Origin: Caryophanales bacterium
GTDB lineage: Bacteria; Bacillota; Bacilli; Exiguobacteriales; Exiguobacteriaceae
Length of the DNA: 64,000 nucleotides
Assembly (NCBI GenBank): GCA_902363455.1
Contig: CABJAC010000001.1
Span: 1,367,952-1,431,951, forward strand
Direction: 5' to 3'
Shown here: piece by piece, positions 52,848 through 61,268 of the stretch
Layout: each line of letters opens with the position of its first letter
Position numbering within the stretch: position 1 is the stretch's first letter
The notes under the pieces: generated by a model
What the model saw: only the letters and a program-made list of their open reading frames with translations
Told to the model about the DNA's origin: nothing
Databases searched by the model: none
Translations under genes and position numbers: made by a program

Positions 52848-55103
52848 TCACGGAGTATTGAAGACAGGATTTTCATTCGGCAGTAACGCAATGAACGTCT
52901 TCGCTTCTACGGGAGGGGAAAACAGATAACCTTGACCGATTGGACATCCATAGTGTTGCAAAATCATTTTTTGTTGCGCCGTTTCAATTCCTTCCGCGAC
53001 AATCGATAAGTTTAAATTCATACCTAGTTCAATGATCGTTTTCACGATAGGGGAAGACGGATCGTCATTTAGGCGGTCAACGAAGGATTTATCAATTTTT
53101 AATGTATCAATCGGCAGGTGTTCCAGTACATTCAACGAAGAATATCCTGTGCCAAAATCATCGATGGAAGTTTGGACACCCAGTCGAGCCAGTTCTTGAA
53201 GAATCGTAATACTTTCTTGAATGTCTTGAACGATGCTCTCAGTAATTTCCAATTCAAGCCATTGGGCCTGTAAACCCGTGTCCTGCAACACCTGTTTCAC
53301 CATCTGGGTGAATAAAGGATTTTGAAACTGCAGGGATGAGACATTGACGGAAAGTAACAAAGGGGCAAAGCCCATGGTTTGAAATGTCTTATTTTGTGCG
53401 CAGGCGGTCCGCAAGACCCATTCACCAATTTGATTGATGAGACCCGATTCCTCTGCGATCGGAATAAACTCGGCAGGCGAGATAAAGCCGAATTCAGGAT
53501 GTTTCCACCGGATCAAGGCTTCCATCCCGACGATGTTCTCAGTGGATAACTGGACTTTCGGCTGATAATACACTTCGAATTCGTTACGTTGCAACGCATT
53601 TCTTAAATGGTTTTCCATCTCTAAATGCTGTAGTAAGCGTAAAGATAAGGTTTGGTCGTAAAAAGCATAGAACGGTTGATTTGTTCTCGGCGAACGGTAT
53701 AACGCTTCATTGGCAAGCCGCTGAAGTTCTTCCATGTCCCTGCTGTGTCGGGGAAATAAACTGACACCGAGTCGCGGGATCAGATGGATTTCATGATGAC
53801 TGATTTTTAAGGCAGACTGTACATGGATCATGATTTCGTCACAGCACGCATGAATTTCTTTTTCATGTTCATACGGGAAAAGAATGGTGAATTCATTTTC
53901 GCTAGTTCGGAAGAGATGAACTCCTTGCGGGAGAACGGCCGATAAGCGGCGACTCATCGTCTGAATGATTTGGTCGCCCACCTGATGTCCGAACGCATCC
54001 ATAAAGACTTTAAATCGATTCAGATGAATCAAGATCAAAGCAGCCGAGTTTTGATGGTTTTTAAAATCAAACTGGTCTTGAAGGAATGCGGATTGATTTC
54101 CTAAACCCGTCAGACGATCTTTATAGGCTACATTTTCCAGTTCCTTCACTAAGCGATTGTTTTTCATTAAAACAATGGTTTGGCGAACCAAAATGAATGT
54201 AAAAATGATGAACCATCCAAGACTTAACGCATTAAAACGCCAATCATACGATTCGAACATTAAAAGCGATAAAAGAAAAATACTGGCATAGGGAAATAAA
54301 AACTCCCGTTTAAAAAAAGGTCTGTTTGGTTTAAATGAGTGCGGTAGTTTGTCCGGTACGTGATAAAGACCGGTGAAGCCGATGAATAATAAAGCGAGCG
54401 TCCATATGAGATCGACCCACTCCCCCGCATCATATGTCCCCTGAATCGTAAGATAGGCAAAGAAGATATCTCCGATTACCTGAAGCAGAAGTCCGATGAC
54501 GAGAAAAATCAGCGTATGGGTATTCCGCTCCAATTGGATGAGGTAATACAATGTCACAATACAAAAGAAAATGCCTAAATCAGCAAACTGAAATAATAAT
54601 GTGACGGCATTTAACCAAAACGACTGTTCCTGCAGATAATAAAGAGGATGAAGTAAATAGTAGTAACTGATGGAACCGGCCGCCACCATGTAGATTGCCA
54701 GATTAAAAAAATAAGATGCACGTGCTAAAACAGCACTTGTTTTACGCAATTTAAAAAGCAGGGCGCTAAAATAAAAAAAGTATGCACCAATCCAAAGTGT
54801 CGAAGAAATGACAGGTGTTTGAATCGAGTGTGTCATCGGTAACAAGACAATCCATACGAGCGTACCGAAGGCTGAAAAAAAAGTTCCGCCGGATAGAAAC
54901 AACCAAAATAAACGATTTTCCTTCGCTACACGCTGTGAAGTTTTAAACAGCCAATATGTACTGACCAGCCCGACCGTCATTTGGACAATATTTAAAAATA
55001 GAATACGTTTCCAATCAGAAACTTCGATTAAAAACTGTCCAAATCCGAACGATAACAAGATCAAACCAATACACGAAATAGAAAAGAATTTTAACAAGTT
55101 CAA
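52848..55103 (-). CDS. membrane sensor-GGDEF(degenerate)-EAL c-di-GMP phosphodiesterase
   Basis: A 751-residue protein. The N-terminal ~310 residues form the same multi-helix sensor as the next gene. The GGDEF domain is degenerate (signature SENEF, in HLFRTSENEFTILF). The EAL domain is intact: EALIRW, ELEITES, DDFGTGYSS, KIDKSFV and AEGIE blocks appear in order. Family knowledge: hydrolyses c-di-GMP to pGpG; the degenerate GGDEF may bind GTP as a regulator. TTG 55103 has GAGGAGG 7 bases upstream. With the cyclase 54 bases downstream it forms an operon of opposing enzymes. Confidence 0.9.
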   Translation of the reverse strand: MNLLKFFSISCIGLILLSFGFGQFLIEVSDWKRILFLNIVQMTVGLVSTYWLFKTSQRVAKENRLFWLFLSGGTFFSAFGTLVWIVLLPMTHSIQTPVISSTLWIGAYFFYFSALLFKLRKTSAVLARASYFFNLAIYMVAAGSISYYYLLHPLYYLQEQSFWLNAVTLLFQFADLGIFFCIVTLYYLIQLERNTHTLIFLVIGLLLQVIGDIFFAYLTIQGTYDAGEWVDLIWTLALLFIGFTGLYHVPDKLPHSFKPNRPFFKREFLFPYASIFLLSLLMFESYDWRFNALSLGWFIIFTFILVRQTIVLMKNNRLVKELENVAYKDRLTGLGNQSAFLQDQFDFKNHQNSAALILIHLNRFKVFMDAFGHQVGDQIIQTMSRRLSAVLPQGVHLFRTSENEFTILFPYEHEKEIHACCDEIMIHVQSALKISHHEIHLIPRLGVSLFPRHSRDMEELQRLANEALYRSPRTNQPFYAFYDQTLSLRLLQHLEMENHLRNALQRNEFEVYYQPKVQLSTENIVGMEALIRWKHPEFGFISPAEFIPIAEESGLINQIGEWVLRTACAQNKTFQTMGFAPLLLSVNVSSLQFQNPLFTQMVKQVLQDTGLQAQWLELEITESIVQDIQESITILQELARLGVQTSIDDFGTGYSSLNVLEHLPIDTLKIDKSFVDRLNDDPSSPIVKTIIELGMNLNLSIVAEGIETAQQKMILQHYGCPIGQGYLFSPPVEAKTFIALLPNENPVFNTP

Positions 55104-55184
55104 CTTAAATCCTCCTCTTTTGCGATAAAAAATGGATCTCCATTAGTCTATCGGTAGTTTGAAGGATTATTTTGATATTGTAAT

Positions 55185-56084
55185 TCAAATTCGCCCGTCT
55201 AAATCGCCATCAGACGAATTAAACAATGCTACTAATACATGCATTGTCTCATCAAATGAACGGACCGGTCGGTAGCCTAGCGATCTGATTTTATCGGTTG
55301 CATACGTCGGGCGCTCCGCCACGCGATTCGGTACATGATACGGTTTTCCGGACGCTTCAATCAGACGCATGCGAAAGCCGGTTTCCGGAATGTTGGCGTC
55401 GACCGCATGGAAGACGTCACCTGCTTGCCCGCGTGTGATGACGAGGTACACCATTTCGACCAGATTATCGGCATGAATCCAGTTCACGACATCGTCCGGA
55501 TGGACCCAGGTCACACAATCCGCTTTTTGCATTCGTCTGACTTGCCGGTCGCCCCAATGTGAATCGTGTTCAGCGCAAATGGCGCCGGGCCGGAGTATCC
55601 GGACATCCAGTCCGCGAGTGGCGTATTCGTTTAGAATCTGTTCCGACCGGATTTTCGTCTCGATGTAGGGTGCCGAATGATCAACAGCAAACGGCGTTGA
55701 TTCTGTCAAATGACCGGCTGCCGGTTCCCCGTAAACGGATGTCGTCGAGATATGCAGGATATTTACGTTCTTCTTTAAAGCAACCGTTGCCAAGTGATCG
55801 ACCCCTTCGATATTCGATTGATAGGCAAGAAGCGGATCATCACCGAGATACGCAGCACAATGCACGACCCAATCAATATGTTCCATCGCTTGTTCAAGTG
55901 ACGCTTGATCGGTTAAATCACCGAGGACCGGCTTCATTCCAATTGATTCGAATTCAGCGAACCGCTCCGCATTTCGGATGAATCCACGAACTTCAAGCGC
56001 TTCCGGTACGAGACGTTTTGCGACGCGTAGTCCAAGCGTCCCGGTGACCCCAGTGACGAGTATTCGTTTTCCTGACAGTTCCAT
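55185..56084 (-). CDS. NAD-dependent epimerase/dehydratase family protein
   Basis: A 299-residue extended SDR. KRILVTGVTGTLGLRVAKRLVPEALEVRGFIRN is the cofactor motif; VVHCAAYLGDDPLLAYQSNIEGVDHLATVALKKNVNILHISTTSVYGE contains the active-site Ser/Thr, and the catalytic Tyr-x-x-x-Lys is YIETKIRSEQIL. Family knowledge: NAD-linked isomerase or dehydratase of sugars, or steroid/flavonoid-type reductase. Substrate unknown. AAGG lies 8 bases before the ATG. Confidence 0.88.
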   Translation of the reverse strand: MELSGKRILVTGVTGTLGLRVAKRLVPEALEVRGFIRNAERFAEFESIGMKPVLGDLTDQASLEQAMEHIDWVVHCAAYLGDDPLLAYQSNIEGVDHLATVALKKNVNILHISTTSVYGEPAAGHLTESTPFAVDHSAPYIETKIRSEQILNEYATRGLDVRILRPGAICAEHDSHWGDRQVRRMQKADCVTWVHPDDVVNWIHADNLVEMVYLVITRGQAGDVFHAVDANIPETGFRMRLIEASGKPYHVPNRVAERPTYATDKIRSLGYRPVRSFDETMHVLVALFNSSDGDLDGRI

Positions 56085-56112
56085 CTGATTTACCTTCTCT
56101 CTAGATTATTTG

Positions 56113-56144
56113 ACCCGCTCAATTGTTGCGACGAGCGGTTTTTT
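56113..56144 (+). terminator. Hairpin with T-run antisense to flanking genes
   Basis: CCGCTC (56115-56120) pairs with GAGCGG (56133-56138), followed by six T residues on the plus strand. Both adjacent genes are on the minus strand, so this would end an antisense transcript or be accidental. Confidence 0.35.
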
Positions 56145-56150
56145 GTCGTT

Positions 56151-56399
56151 TCAGTATTCAAAGCGGATGACATCCCCCTTTTGTAAGGCGGATAACGAAT
56201 TGACCTGACCGTCGATCTGCGTTTGGTCGTCAATCGTGACTTCGATCAAGGCGTATGTAGCTTCCGGATCTTGTTCGTCCGGAGCCAAGGCTAATTGATT
56301 ACCCGTGATGTCAACGATGATATAGTTTTCATTTGAGCAACCACTTAACACCCATAAGGTCAGTAGACTAATCAGCATGATGCCAATTTTTCTTCGCAT
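56151..56399 (-). CDS. small lipoprotein
   Basis: An 82-residue lipoprotein with signal MRRKIGIMLISLLTLWVLSGCSNE (lipobox LSGC, Cys21). The mature domain is short, with ALIEVTIDDQTQIDGQVNSLSALQKGDVIRFEY, resembling small OB- or DUF3221-like lipoproteins in Bacillus; not certain. GAAGGT lies just before the ATG. The hairpin at 56113-56144 is downstream but oriented for the opposite strand. Confidence 0.7.
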   Translation of the reverse strand: MRRKIGIMLISLLTLWVLSGCSNENYIIVDITGNQLALAPDEQDPEATYALIEVTIDDQTQIDGQVNSLSALQKGDVIRFEY

Positions 56400-56644
56400 A
56401 CCTTCACCGCACTTTCGTTAAGTCTGATTATCCGAAATGGATTACTCCTAGTGTAGAGATATCACGAACGATTAGAAAGAAGAAATGGATGATTTTAGTC
56501 ATTTTAATAATAAAGATGGTAATATTAAGGAGGGGGAACAAGGTGAGTGGATTCGTTAAGACAAACATTTTGGAATCAAAAAGAGACATCATGAAGTAAA
56601 TAAAAGAAAGAAGACAACTTACGGGATACGGAGGTGAACGTAAC

Positions 56645-56815
56645 GTGCGAAAAAATTATACTGTCCTGTTTTTGATGCTGTTTTCCGCATTCATTGCAGG
56701 TGGACTCGGACTTCAGAATTTCTTTGACTCCGCCATGATCATCGGTGTCAGCCTGGGAACCGTCTGTCTTTTTTGTGCCATCTATTTTGCGGGAAGAAGT
56801 CAGAAGACACAGTGA
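56645..56815 (+). CDS. small two-helix membrane protein, 56 residues
   Basis: A short gene with GTG start behind GGAGGTG (56630-56636). The product has two hydrophobic helices (NYTVLFLMLFSAFIAGGLGL; SAMIIGVSLGTVCLFCAIYFA) separated by a short polar turn (QNFFD). The 3' end forms part of a strong terminator hairpin. I do not recognise the family. The ribosome site and terminator support it as a real gene. Confidence 0.65.
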   Translation: MRKNYTVLFLMLFSAFIAGGLGLQNFFDSAMIIGVSLGTVCLFCAIYFAGRSQKTQ

Positions 56816-56845
56816 GTTAGATGACTGTGTCTTCTGACTTCTTTT
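56796..56845 (+). terminator. Strong terminator overlapping the end of the small membrane protein gene
   Basis: A perfect 18-base stem: GAAGTCAGAAGACACAGT (56796-56813) with ACTGTGTCTTCTGACTTC (56824-56841), loop of 10 bases, then TTTT. The left arm includes the last codons of the small gene. Confidence 0.88.
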
Positions 56846-56861
56846 GCATAGTAAAAGAATA

Positions 56862-58067
56862 TTATTGTACTGGCTGTTTCGCTTCCTGCACCGGAAACAA
56901 CAGACCGACTCCGATAATTAGAGCACAACCGATAAAGATGGCCGGTAATCCCAGAGTCGCGACGAATGACATCGTTCCGAGAATGATTAAATCGAAGGCA
57001 GAATCGACGAGATTGAGCAGCGAGAGTGTCGTCGCCCGGCTATCGGACGGGATATGTTCGTTGATGATGCCGGAATAGAGTGGTTGACGGATTGACCGAA
57101 GCATCCGCAGGACAAAAAAGAGCACTAAGGCAATCCATAAGCTGTCAAACAGAAAACTGGCCAACGTAACGGCAAGCAGTGTGACGACGCCCGACAGTTG
57201 CATCAACGTCGTCCGTTTAAACCGGAGCAACAGCCACGCGAGATGTCGGGTAATCAGCATGCTGAGTAGAGCGGCGCTTGCATACAAAACACCGAGCCAT
57301 GCAACCGGAAGTCCGGCTCCCGTCACATACGGTTGCTCAAACTTTCCGAAAATGACGACAGATGGAATCAACACAATCGTGAAGTTAAGAAAAACTTTAA
57401 TCAGATCCGGTGATCGGCGGATGATTTGCCAACCGTTTTTGACATGCGTATACGGGTTGTCCCGGAACTGATCAAATGATTTAGGGTTGATCAGACTGAA
57501 AATCAACAAGAATTCGATGATTTTGAAGAGAATTCCGATGAGGATCAGAAATTGGAACTGGCTTTCCGCCAAATCGCGGACGAGATAGGCGCCGATCAGG
57601 CTGGTAAAAATCGTGACGGAGAACATGACGGACGAGATCTGCGCCATGACCTGACTCATCGTCTTTTCCTGTCCGCTTTCCTTTAATGATTCGTAAATCA
57701 GGGCGTCGTCTGAACCGGAAAAGAAGGACGTTGATAATCCCCACAGCAGTCCCTGAATCGAAAACCACCAAAGGTCATCCGCAATCAGCAACAGACTGGT
57801 TGAGAACACACTAATCAGGCTGCCGGTTAAAAATGATGCTTTTGGTCCGAAGCGATCAGCAAAGGTACCGGTTGGGATTTCCGACACTAATGTGGCGGCA
57901 CAATACATGAAGAGGATGACCAGAATGTCGGATGCCGACAAACCACGATGAAAATAAAATAAGGTGATGACCGGATCGAGGAGATTGATCGTTCCGAACA
58001 AAGTGATGAAATAAAAGACACGGATATTATGGGTAGCTAAATTATGATGATTTCGTTTGATGAACAT
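56862..58067 (-). CDS. MFS transporter, unknown substrate
   Basis: A 401-residue, 12-helix major facilitator. ATLVSEIPTGTFADRFGPKASFLTGSLISV is the motif A region, and the N-terminal NHHNLATHNIRVFYFITLFGTINLLDPVITLFYFHRGLSASDILVILFMY is characteristic of a subgroup that includes MFS proteins next to macrolide- or siderophore-type genes. The substrate cannot be named. AGGAAACAGC lies upstream of the ATG. It is convergent with the small membrane gene at 56645. Confidence 0.82.
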   Translation of the reverse strand: MFIKRNHHNLATHNIRVFYFITLFGTINLLDPVITLFYFHRGLSASDILVILFMYCAATLVSEIPTGTFADRFGPKASFLTGSLISVFSTSLLLIADDLWWFSIQGLLWGLSTSFFSGSDDALIYESLKESGQEKTMSQVMAQISSVMFSVTIFTSLIGAYLVRDLAESQFQFLILIGILFKIIEFLLIFSLINPKSFDQFRDNPYTHVKNGWQIIRRSPDLIKVFLNFTIVLIPSVVIFGKFEQPYVTGAGLPVAWLGVLYASAALLSMLITRHLAWLLLRFKRTTLMQLSGVVTLLAVTLASFLFDSLWIALVLFFVLRMLRSIRQPLYSGIINEHIPSDSRATTLSLLNLVDSAFDLIILGTMSFVATLGLPAIFIGCALIIGVGLLFPVQEAKQPVQ

Positions 58068-58292
58068 GCTGTTTCCTAACTTGACCTGTAGTGATGAATC
58101 GGTGATAAACTGTATCTTATATGATTATAATGATAATATATGGAATTTAAAAGAGATAACTAGGAGTCGAAAAAGGAATAAGAAGTAAGAGCACGAATAC
58201 AACACATTAACCCATACGAGTCCCGGGTCAGTCGTTTCATCAAAAGGAAGAATGGACAACCTACCATTAAATCTTCATGAAGAGGAGTCAGT

Positions 58293-58799
58293 ATGAGAAT
58301 TCAGTTAAAAGCTTGTACAGCAAGCGATGCCGATGAGTTATACGCATTTGAATGTGACAACCGGCGTTATTTCGAGCAGTCGATTCCGTCACGAGGAGAT
58401 GACTACTATGTGCCGGACATCTTTCGGGAACGGCATGCGGCTCTCTTGCAGGAGCAAAAGGACGGTAGTTCCGTCTTTTTCTTGATCAAAAACGAAACCG
58501 GATCGATTCTCGGTCGAATCAATCTTGTTGACCAGAGTCCGATCGAGAAAAGCGCGCAACTCGGTTACCGGATCGGTCAAGTTCATACTGGAAGAGGGAT
58601 TGCGAAAGAGGCGGTTCGATTGTTGCTTAGGCATTGTCAGAAGCTTGAGATCGATAAAGTCGAAGCAAAAACGACGGACGGGAACTTCGCCTCGCAAAAA
58701 ATCTTGACGCATAATGGATTCCGACGAGTAAATAAAGAAGAAGAAGTGGTGTTAAACGGTCAACGGATGAGGCTGATTCATTATATTTGGGCGCGGTAA
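58293..58799 (+). CDS. GNAT family N-acetyltransferase, RimJ/RimL type
   Basis: A 168-residue acetyltransferase. It starts IQLKACTASDADELYAFECDNRRYFEQSIPSRGDDYY, an N-terminus typical of ribosomal-protein-alanine acetyltransferase-like GNATs, and has AQLGYRIGQVHTGRGIAKEAVRLLLRHC as the acetyl-CoA site (about residues 89-116). GAGGAG is about 8 bases before the ATG. Substrate unknown. It is followed 35 bases later by a small membrane protein gene. Confidence 0.88.
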   Translation: MRIQLKACTASDADELYAFECDNRRYFEQSIPSRGDDYYVPDIFRERHAALLQEQKDGSSVFFLIKNETGSILGRINLVDQSPIEKSAQLGYRIGQVHTGRGIAKEAVRLLLRHCQKLEIDKVEAKTTDGNFASQKILTHNGFRRVNKEEEVVLNGQRMRLIHYIWAR

Positions 58800-58834
58800 A
58801 TCGTTTACTACGTATTTAAGAAGGAGAGATGAAC

Positions 58835-59149
58835 ATGCTAACACAAATCATTTTGAATTTTTCAAGCGTATTTCTCAGCGATACGGCATTGAGGTTCGTG
58901 TTATTTGGAGAATTGTTCGTGTTAGTCCTGATTTATTGGACGACAGCTAAATTTTCAAGGCAGAGTCTTTGGATTGGCGTAGGGTTGTTGGTGGTTGGAG
59001 TCCTTGCACTGCTCCCCGGATACTTGTACGTGCAAGAAACGACACCGGAAGATGCTGTCATTGACGTCTCGATTCTACTTTACTATCCACTCGAACTGGC
59101 GGCTTTATTACTGGCCATCTTTGCTTTTCAAAAACGGCAGTCCCAATGA
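58835..59149 (+). CDS. three-helix membrane protein of unknown function
   Basis: A 104-residue protein with three hydrophobic segments (FVLFGELFVLVLIYWTTA; LWIGVGLLVVGVLALLPGYLYV; VSILLYYPLELAALLLAIFAF) and a short basic C-terminus. I do not recognise the family. ATG 58835 is chosen because AAGGAG is about 9 bases upstream; ATG 58829 would be too close. A terminator follows about 30 bases after the stop. Confidence 0.68.
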   Translation: MLTQIILNFSSVFLSDTALRFVLFGELFVLVLIYWTTAKFSRQSLWIGVGLLVVGVLALLPGYLYVQETTPEDAVIDVSILLYYPLELAALLLAIFAFQKRQSQ

Positions 59150-59182
59150 TGAAAAAGCGAAATTAATATGCACCATCAAAAT

Positions 59183-59227
59183 ATTCAAGTGACTCCAGTA
59201 ATTATTCCGGAGTCATTTGAATTTTTT
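59183..59227. terminator. Terminator between convergent genes
   Basis: ATTCAAGTGACTCC (59183-59196) pairs with GGAGTCATTTGAAT (59209-59222), one mismatch, 12-base loop. T residues follow on the plus strand. Confidence 0.82.
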
Positions 59228-59231
59228 AATT

Positions 59232-59672
59232 TTAGGAGATATGACTTTTTCTTCGTTTTAGTTGTAAGGAAATCCAAAAGTAAAAGAACGCTGATAGTCC
59301 CGAAATCGAAAGAGCGAGTAAAAGAAAAGAGAAGTTGCTAAAGGTATAGTTGCCTTCATGGTTAGGCAACAGAAAGATTAGAGCAACCATGCCGCCGAAA
59401 ACGACATATACTGTGGATTTTAGCAAAAAAATATTTCGGTTAACAGGAAAGAACGGAGCAATTCGTTTCACAAAAAAGTCGACGAGGTTTCCCGAAATTA
59501 AAATGATCGGGAACGAAGAAATGGTGTAGATTACAAAAAGATCGATGACCGAAAAATAGACATCATTATCATCATATATACCGTCTAAGACTGCAGAAAT
59601 GTAAGAAATCAAGGTAATTAGACCTGAAGTTACGATAGCGGTCAATCCGGTGGCAATCAGTTTATTGAACAT
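59232..59672 (-). CDS. membrane protein, paralog of 59690-60103
   Basis: A 146-residue protein with four hydrophobic segments. VIYTISSFPIILISGNLVDFFVKRIAPFF aligns with MIYALPIILISGFLTDFLVKNGFKGF of the adjacent gene; overall spacing of helices is also shared. The pattern resembles the UPF0715 family of Bacillus, function unknown. AAGGAG is 8 bases upstream of the ATG. It is the second of two tandem paralogs. Confidence 0.75.
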   Translation of the reverse strand: MFNKLIATGLTAIVTSGLITLISYISAVLDGIYDDNDVYFSVIDLFVIYTISSFPIILISGNLVDFFVKRIAPFFPVNRNIFLLKSTVYVVFGGMVALIFLLPNHEGNYTFSNFSFLLLALSISGLSAFFYFWISLQLKRRKSHIS

Positions 59673-59689
59673 AGGGAAGTCTCCTTATC

Positions 59690-60103
59690 TTATGCAGGAT
59701 GCCGCCAAGTTCGTTCGATTAGGCGAGATACGATGAAGTAAAGCAAGGCCGAAGATCCAGCAATCAATAAAGAAATCGGAATATTCGAATCATCTTTCGT
59801 GAACTGTAAGATCAGAATTATTCCGATGATAACACCTGATAGCATATATAAAAATGCCTGAAAGACAACTGTAAGCCGGACGGAAGAAAAACCTTTAAAT
59901 CCGTTTTTGACCAGAAAGTCGGTCAAAAATCCGGAAATCAAAATGATGGGAAGTGCATAAATCATATGCAAAATAAAGATTCCGCTTGCTGATTCATACA
60001 TCGTATCGTCTGCTCGTTCTGACATCGGTGTATAGGACCAGTATGTCAAGAAACCGGAAACCAAAACGGATGTCAGAATGACAGCGGCTATTTTTTTTAG
60101 CAT
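59690..60103 (-). CDS. membrane protein, paralog of 59232-59672
   Basis: A 137-residue protein with four hydrophobic segments: KIAAVILTSVLVSGFLTYW; GIFILHMIYALPIILISGFLTDFLVK; VVFQAFLYMLSGVIIGIILIL; SLLIAGSSALLYFIVSRLI. Together with the gene 17 bases downstream it forms a tandem pair. UPF0715-like; function unknown. AGGGGGA is about 8 bases before the ATG. It is 17 bases downstream of the XRE/membrane operon, so the whole set may be one transcript. Confidence 0.75.
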   Translation of the reverse strand: MLKKIAAVILTSVLVSGFLTYWSYTPMSERADDTMYESASGIFILHMIYALPIILISGFLTDFLVKNGFKGFSSVRLTVVFQAFLYMLSGVIIGIILILQFTKDDSNIPISLLIAGSSALLYFIVSRLIERTWRHPA

Positions 60104-60120
60104 GCTGATTCCCCCTGTTC

Positions 60121-60816
60121 TTAACGATTACGAATCGTCAGATAGTATTTTGCGTTACTGACCATCAAGATGAACGTGATGACGAAAATGCTGAATAGCT
60201 GAGAGCTCGACGTCGACAGCGAGTAGAAGAGCAGCAAGATGATTCCAACAATCAGCATCATATTTACAAGAGAATGTGTTTTGTACAGTCCTTCAAGCAT
60301 GACGTGTTTTTCCCCGTCATCCGATGCCGCGAGGAGCTTCATGGCATAATCCGTTTCACTGATGTCCGGAAGCTTCCGTTCCGGATACATGTGCTGGACC
60401 AGCGTCTGAAACCGGATCGAAGCAATCAGTCCGACACCCATTACGACGAAGCCAGTCACGACCAATGAAAGCTGTTGATCGAGCACTAAATTCACACTGA
60501 TCAATACAAGACTAAGCGGAAGCACTAAGTTTAAACTCAGTGTGCCATCACTGAACCAGCGATACATCTGTTGATCAGCCGAGTCTTCCGCGTCTCCCGT
60601 CAACGGTTGGTTAAGAAGGCGTTGAATTTGACGATAACGAATCAGTGAAAACAGAAGTAAGCCGATCAGGACAACAAGCAAAAAGCCATTGACCCACACG
60701 TTGTACTCTGAAAAGGCGATTCCCTCAAGCGGACTGCTTAACATCCAGTACATCAAGAAAAATCCAATCGCGCCGCCAACAAGCATCTGTAAAATGAACT
60801 GTAGATTTTTGTTCAC
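60121..60816 (-). CDS. membrane protein partner of XRE regulator, DUF3169-like
   Basis: A 231-residue protein with six hydrophobic segments in three pairs, beginning NLQFILQMLVGGAIGFFLMYWMLSSP. A cytoplasmic loop LIRYRQIQRLLNQPLTGDAEDSADQQMYRWFSDGTLSLN lies between the first two pairs. The layout resembles DUF3169, a family typically encoded with XRE regulators. GTG 60816 overlaps the TGA of the regulator by four bases; GAGGAGGAG is upstream. Function unknown. Confidence 0.78.
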   Translation of the reverse strand: MNKNLQFILQMLVGGAIGFFLMYWMLSSPLEGIAFSEYNVWVNGFLLVVLIGLLLFSLIRYRQIQRLLNQPLTGDAEDSADQQMYRWFSDGTLSLNLVLPLSLVLISVNLVLDQQLSLVVTGFVVMGVGLIASIRFQTLVQHMYPERKLPDISETDYAMKLLAASDDGEKHVMLEGLYKTHSLVNMMLIVGIILLLFYSLSTSSSQLFSIFVITFILMVSNAKYYLTIRNR

Positions 60817-61019
60817 AGTAACTCCTCCTCGTCGAATTGAAAGATATCCTCGATTGTCGTTTCGAAGACCCGGGCAATTTTAGTGGCAATCAGAAGCGAC
60901 GGCATGAACTCCCCCCGCTCAATCAAACTGACCGTCTGGCGTGATATATTGGCGCGTTTTGCCAATTCTGTCTGATTCCATCCATGGCGTGCCCGTAGTT
61001 CCCTTACTTTTGATTTCAT
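60813..61019 (-). CDS. small XRE-family transcriptional regulator
   Basis: A 68-residue Cro/CI-type protein: KVRELRARHGWNQTELAKRANISRQTVSLIERGEFMPSLLIATKIARVFETTIEDIFQFDEEELL. It closely resembles the regulator at 8624-8833 along its whole length. ATG 61019 has AGGTGAAGGA upstream; the 20 residues further up in frame are poor in quality. The promoter (61038-61066) overlaps an inverted repeat, as in the other copy, which suggests autorepression. Confidence 0.9.
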   Translation of the reverse strand: MKSKVRELRARHGWNQTELAKRANISRQTVSLIERGEFMPSLLIATKIARVFETTIEDIFQFDEEELL

Positions 61020-61037
61020 TTCCTTCACCTCACTTAA

Positions 61038-61066
61038 ATTGTAAACGATACTTGTCTTAATGACAA
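61038..61066 (-). promoter_or_regulatory. Promoter of the second XRE operon with overlapping inverted repeat
   Basis: On the minus strand -35 TTGTCA (61061-61066) and -10 TACAAT (61038-61043) are exactly 17 bases apart. TTGTC-TTAAT-GACAA (61052-61066) is an inverted repeat covering the -35 box. Same arrangement as at 8864-8893, with a different arm sequence. Confidence 0.65.
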
Positions 61067-61268
61067 TGATAATAGTCAAAAAAGATAATGAAACTAGTCA
61101 TTTCAGAAAAAAACCTGTTAGGAAAAGACAGAGTCAGATTTTCACAAACTAGAAAACAGTATCAAATAATCGTATAGTCATATAGATAATAATGATAAAT
61201 TTAACAAATATTAGTTAAGGTACTTGATTTGTTCAGTATAGAGTACGTACCGATGAAGGGGGAAGCAG

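Noticed and set aside
58068-58292. Fur box between the MFS and GNAT genes (GATTATAATGATAATAT)
   Set aside because: Only part of the 7-1-7 pattern is symmetrical and the tract is AT-rich; not enough to claim a site.
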